Assembly: GCF_018873765.1 (NCBI RefSeq)
Contig: NC_057925.1
Coordinates: forward strand, 11,171,568 to 11,235,567
Length of the DNA: 64,000 nt
Reading direction: 5' to 3'
From: Telopea speciosissima
Taxonomy: Eukaryota; Streptophyta; Magnoliopsida; Proteales; Proteaceae
Shown: in pieces, positions 61,185 through 64,000 of the stretch
How the letters are laid out: each line of letters begins with the position of its first letter
Numbering within the stretch: position 1 is the first letter of the stretch
The notes under the pieces: generated by a model
Told to the model about the DNA's origin: nothing
What the model saw: only the letters and a program-made list of their open reading frames with translations
Database searches by the model: none
Made by a program: the position numbers and the translations under genes

Positions 61185-61279
61185 GGTCTCCCTAGGCCCC
61201 ACCCCCCGGCCCCGCTCTCTCCCCCCTCCCTGTTCTATAGCCCAACCCTAGTTCCCTTGTAATCCCCTTGTAACTTAAC

Positions 61280-61881
61280 TAAGGGTGTGAAAGCCAAACC
61301 GAAATCGAATACCAAACCCACAACTGAGCCGAATTACTAGAATCGAACCGAACCAAATAAATTTGGTTTGGTTTCAATTCTGGTATATGAGCATTTTATT
61401 CAGTTTGATTCGATTTCGATTTTAGTTAAAAAACTGTCGATTTGAACCGAATACCACACTTAAATCCAAAACCCTATGTATATTTTTTCTTTATGGTGTT
61501 GTCTTTCCTTTTGGAACTATAATTTTGATGTGTTTCTCTCACTTTATTGATGAGTAAGTTGAAAGATAGAATCTGAAAGTGGAGAACTCACTTGGGATTT
61601 TTATTTATTTATTAATATTTCTGGTTCCTTTAAGGTTTTGTGAGCATTTTATTTCTACAAATGGAGTTTCATGAGTACACGCAACAACAATTGGCAGCCT
61701 AGCAGAATGGAACCGTATTGGAGAACCGAATTAGACCCGTATTGAAAAACCAAATTAAAACCGTAATCGAATCGAACCAAACAGGTTCAGATTCGATTTC
61801 CACTTCTTGAACTGACTCGGATTTTGGTTTGATTTCGGATCACACCATCAAGGCATGAAACCGAACCGATTGACACCCTTA
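61280..61881. mobile_element. hAT-like TIR element with AACCGAAT motifs
   Basis: Ends are TAAGGGTGTGAAAG and, on the other strand, TAAGGGTGTCAATCGGTTCG. Subterminal regions carry many AACCGAA and TTCGGTT motifs. The middle is unrelated AT-rich sequence. Target duplication is not visible. Confidence 0.55.
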
Positions 61882-61889
61882 TTTACCTA

Positions 61890-64000
61890 ACCCTAGCCCA
61901 CACACCCCACCCCCAAAAATCCATGCCCCCACCATTGTAACAACCACTTTCCCATCCCACCCACCTATAGATTCCGTGCACAATACATGAGCGGCATTTC
62001 CGTCACAGGGAAGAGGAGTGCACCCACAAGAAGCACAATCCCTCCTCTGCAACTCACCGTCCTTGTCTTTTTCCTCTCATAACCAGAATTCATTTGACCT
62101 TGTTGAGCCGAGTGGATCAGCCCACCTTACCTCCCCAACCCTGACCTGCACACACCTCGCTCTAAGGATCGAATGCAACCCAAAAACTAATGAGTCCTTG
62201 CAAGCCATCGGTGTTTGAAACCCCATCATCCAACATACTAGGTCCACTAGGATATCACGTACCATCTGCCTGATTGAAGGGTGATTTTGAAATTTCACTC
62301 GGCAGCCAAGTGTCGGTCCAAACAGAACTGAAGGATATATTAGTAATATAGCATAAAGGGTAATTTTGTAAATGTATTCTCACTTGCTATATTTTATTTT
62401 GTTTCTACCACAAAAATTAAAAAGAAAACGAATATATTTTGTGAATGGTTTCTAATTTCGCACCAGGTTTTTTTAATTAGTTCCACAATAGGGAATTAAA
62501 GTTAGCGGGAGAAGATGACAAAAGTGTCGGAAGCTTTAGCGGCAGTCACATGAGAAAGCGATGTCAGCATGTGACCTGCTATCTATTCTATTCCGGATTC
62601 AAATACTGATGTCGTTGAGGTTGACACGTGTCTTTATCTTGATGCAACGGTCAAATTTCAAATGCTTGAAAAAGTGAGGAGATCTGGTTTATGTTCATAT
62701 CAAATCCAAGCTGATCGGCCACGATAGACCAAACCCGACCGGTGGACTTGGGTTTCAAAACAAAAAGAAACGTAGGTTCTCTTGTGAACTCCAATCGTGT
62801 CTTTTTCCTCTCCTTTGCAACCAGTCTTCTTCCTCTCATTTGTAACTTTTCGTCTCTATGATTTCAAGTTGATGTTTGTTGATGGTTTCTATTTTTCCCA
62901 AGTGTTACGCAAGAATTTCTGTCAGAGAAATCCCTTGCTGTAAACACAGTTCTTTAGTTAGTAAAGAAAATTGAAAGAAATTGAGAACGAAAGAGAGAAG
63001 ACAGAGACATTCTCTTTATTGATTGTTAAATACCATCTGATCTCGCTACATGAGGGGCCAGCCCTTTATTTCTATAGATGGCTCGGATAACTCATTCCTC
63101 GTTAGCAATGGTCTTCCCTAGCAGCACGGCTTTTCCACACTCCCATTCTTGATGTGGTCCCCTCTTTAATCCCGAGATTCCCGGTCCATGTGGGATTGAT
63201 CATGAGTGGTTTTCTAACCACCATGGTGGGAGTTAATTTTATAACCGTTGGGCACGTGAGATTCTCCAAACGTGCTTCTGAGCCTTATTTCCATATGAGT
63301 CCACGTGTACGATCACGATTTGAAGTAGAAATTATGGTGTATCATTTGCCCCCTACTCCCTTCACCTCGGTTGAGGCTTCTCGGTTGAGGTGTAGGGTGT
63401 AATTTTTAATGAAATTTGGAGAAGTGCCTAGGTGATCTATCCAGAGTTCATGTCTACTACCTGGGGCTGACTAGCACCAAGTGACATCTTGGCGATGATT
63501 TTTTCTTGTTTGGACATATCTACCCTTTATAGGTCATTTATAAATGCATCGTCATTGGCCACTGTTAGCAGGTGGGAGCAAAATATCTGTCGCCTTTTCG
63601 CGCCTTTTGAGGGAAGATGGATGGAAAGTTTATAAAATTTAACTTTTGAACTTCCTTACTTTTCCCGGTGTTCTCTAATGATAACGCTCTTATTCCCAGG
63701 TATAGGTTCCTTCGTCTTCTCCACTATCTGGTCCGTCAAAAAATATTTGAGTAGTTGGATCTAACGAGTGTAATCAGTGTTGTTTCCAAGGGTATAAAAT
63801 ATTTCAGTCTTTCTCTAGTTTTCCATTCCTTCATCTTCAAGTTCTTCCGTGAAGGATATTTCTTCAGGTTCTGCCACAGCGTCATTCTTGTTCTTTCATA
63901 TCTTTTCCAACCGTAATCTTCTTCATTTCAAGTAAGTGCTCTTCTTTTCTTCTTCTTTCCTATCTATAGTTCTTTTCTCTTCCGTTTATTTTTACTTTTG
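61890..64000. other. No gene recognised; possible LTR-like sequence at the window end
   Basis: Frames up to 82 codons lack family motifs. From about 62900 the composition changes to CT-rich sequence with stretches like CCCTTTATTTCTATAG that suggest an LTR or a promoter-leader continuing past the window. Neither can be confirmed here. Confidence 0.35.

Overview
This window is nuclear DNA from a flowering plant. It is AT-rich, its real genes are split by GT-AG introns, and most of the rest is transposable-element debris typical of angiosperms: Ty1/copia and Ty3/gypsy LTR pieces, LINE 3' ends, a tRNA-derived SINE, and many small hAT-like and Mutator-like elements. The two intact genes have ordinary angiosperm structures. 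I cannot name the species from sequence alone; a non-grass plant is likely, but this is an inference.

Only two intact protein-coding genes are supported. On the + strand, 19454-22653 encodes a 451-residue MED26-type Mediator subunit with a TFIIS N-terminal domain, in eight coding exons, with a probable 5'-UTR intron. On the - strand, 48264-45224 encodes a complete 449-residue beta-tubulin in three coding exons, also with a probable short leader intron and a TATA box. A third locus on the - strand, about 31372-28516, is a CYP71-like cytochrome P450. It keeps the family intron and most motifs but carries two frameshifts, a stop codon, a changed heme-binding motif and a ruined C-terminus, so it is called a pseudogene. 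The three loci have unrelated roles (transcription, cytoskeleton, former oxidative metabolism) and do not form a cluster.

Layout. 1-12.5 kb: no gene; hAT-type MITEs, a Mutator-type MITE with a perfect 9-bp target duplication, minisatellites and a SINE. 12.5-18.9 kb: a GC-rich minisatellite, a possible orphan exon, a broken gypsy integrase and more MITEs. 18.9-23.4 kb: MED26. 24-28 kb: MITEs, a LINE 3' end, and a Pack-MULE-like element carrying pieces of an LRR receptor kinase gene between roughly 400-bp inverted repeats. 28.5-31.4 kb: the P450 pseudogene. 31.5-45 kb: TIR elements, copia LTR pieces, an RTE-type LINE relic, a 5'-truncated LINE with a 12-bp target duplication, and poly-C tandem repeats. 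45-48.5 kb: beta-tubulin. 49-54.5 kb: LINE 3' ends and a 1-kb hAT-like element holding a long hairpin. 54.6-59.6 kb: a nearly 5-kb solo LTR (TG...CA, 5-bp duplication GCAAA) into which a 1.5-kb hAT-like element carrying a gene-like 5' region has inserted. 59.6-64 kb: CCN repeats, another hairpin, a hAT-like element and unassigned sequence.

The most interesting material is the transposon biology. There are two independent TIR elements with gene-derived cargo, several insertions whose target duplications can be read directly, one insertion for which a related repeat copy supplies the empty site, and two long hairpins that could be small-RNA sources. No RNA gene, CRISPR array or prokaryotic-type operon was seen.
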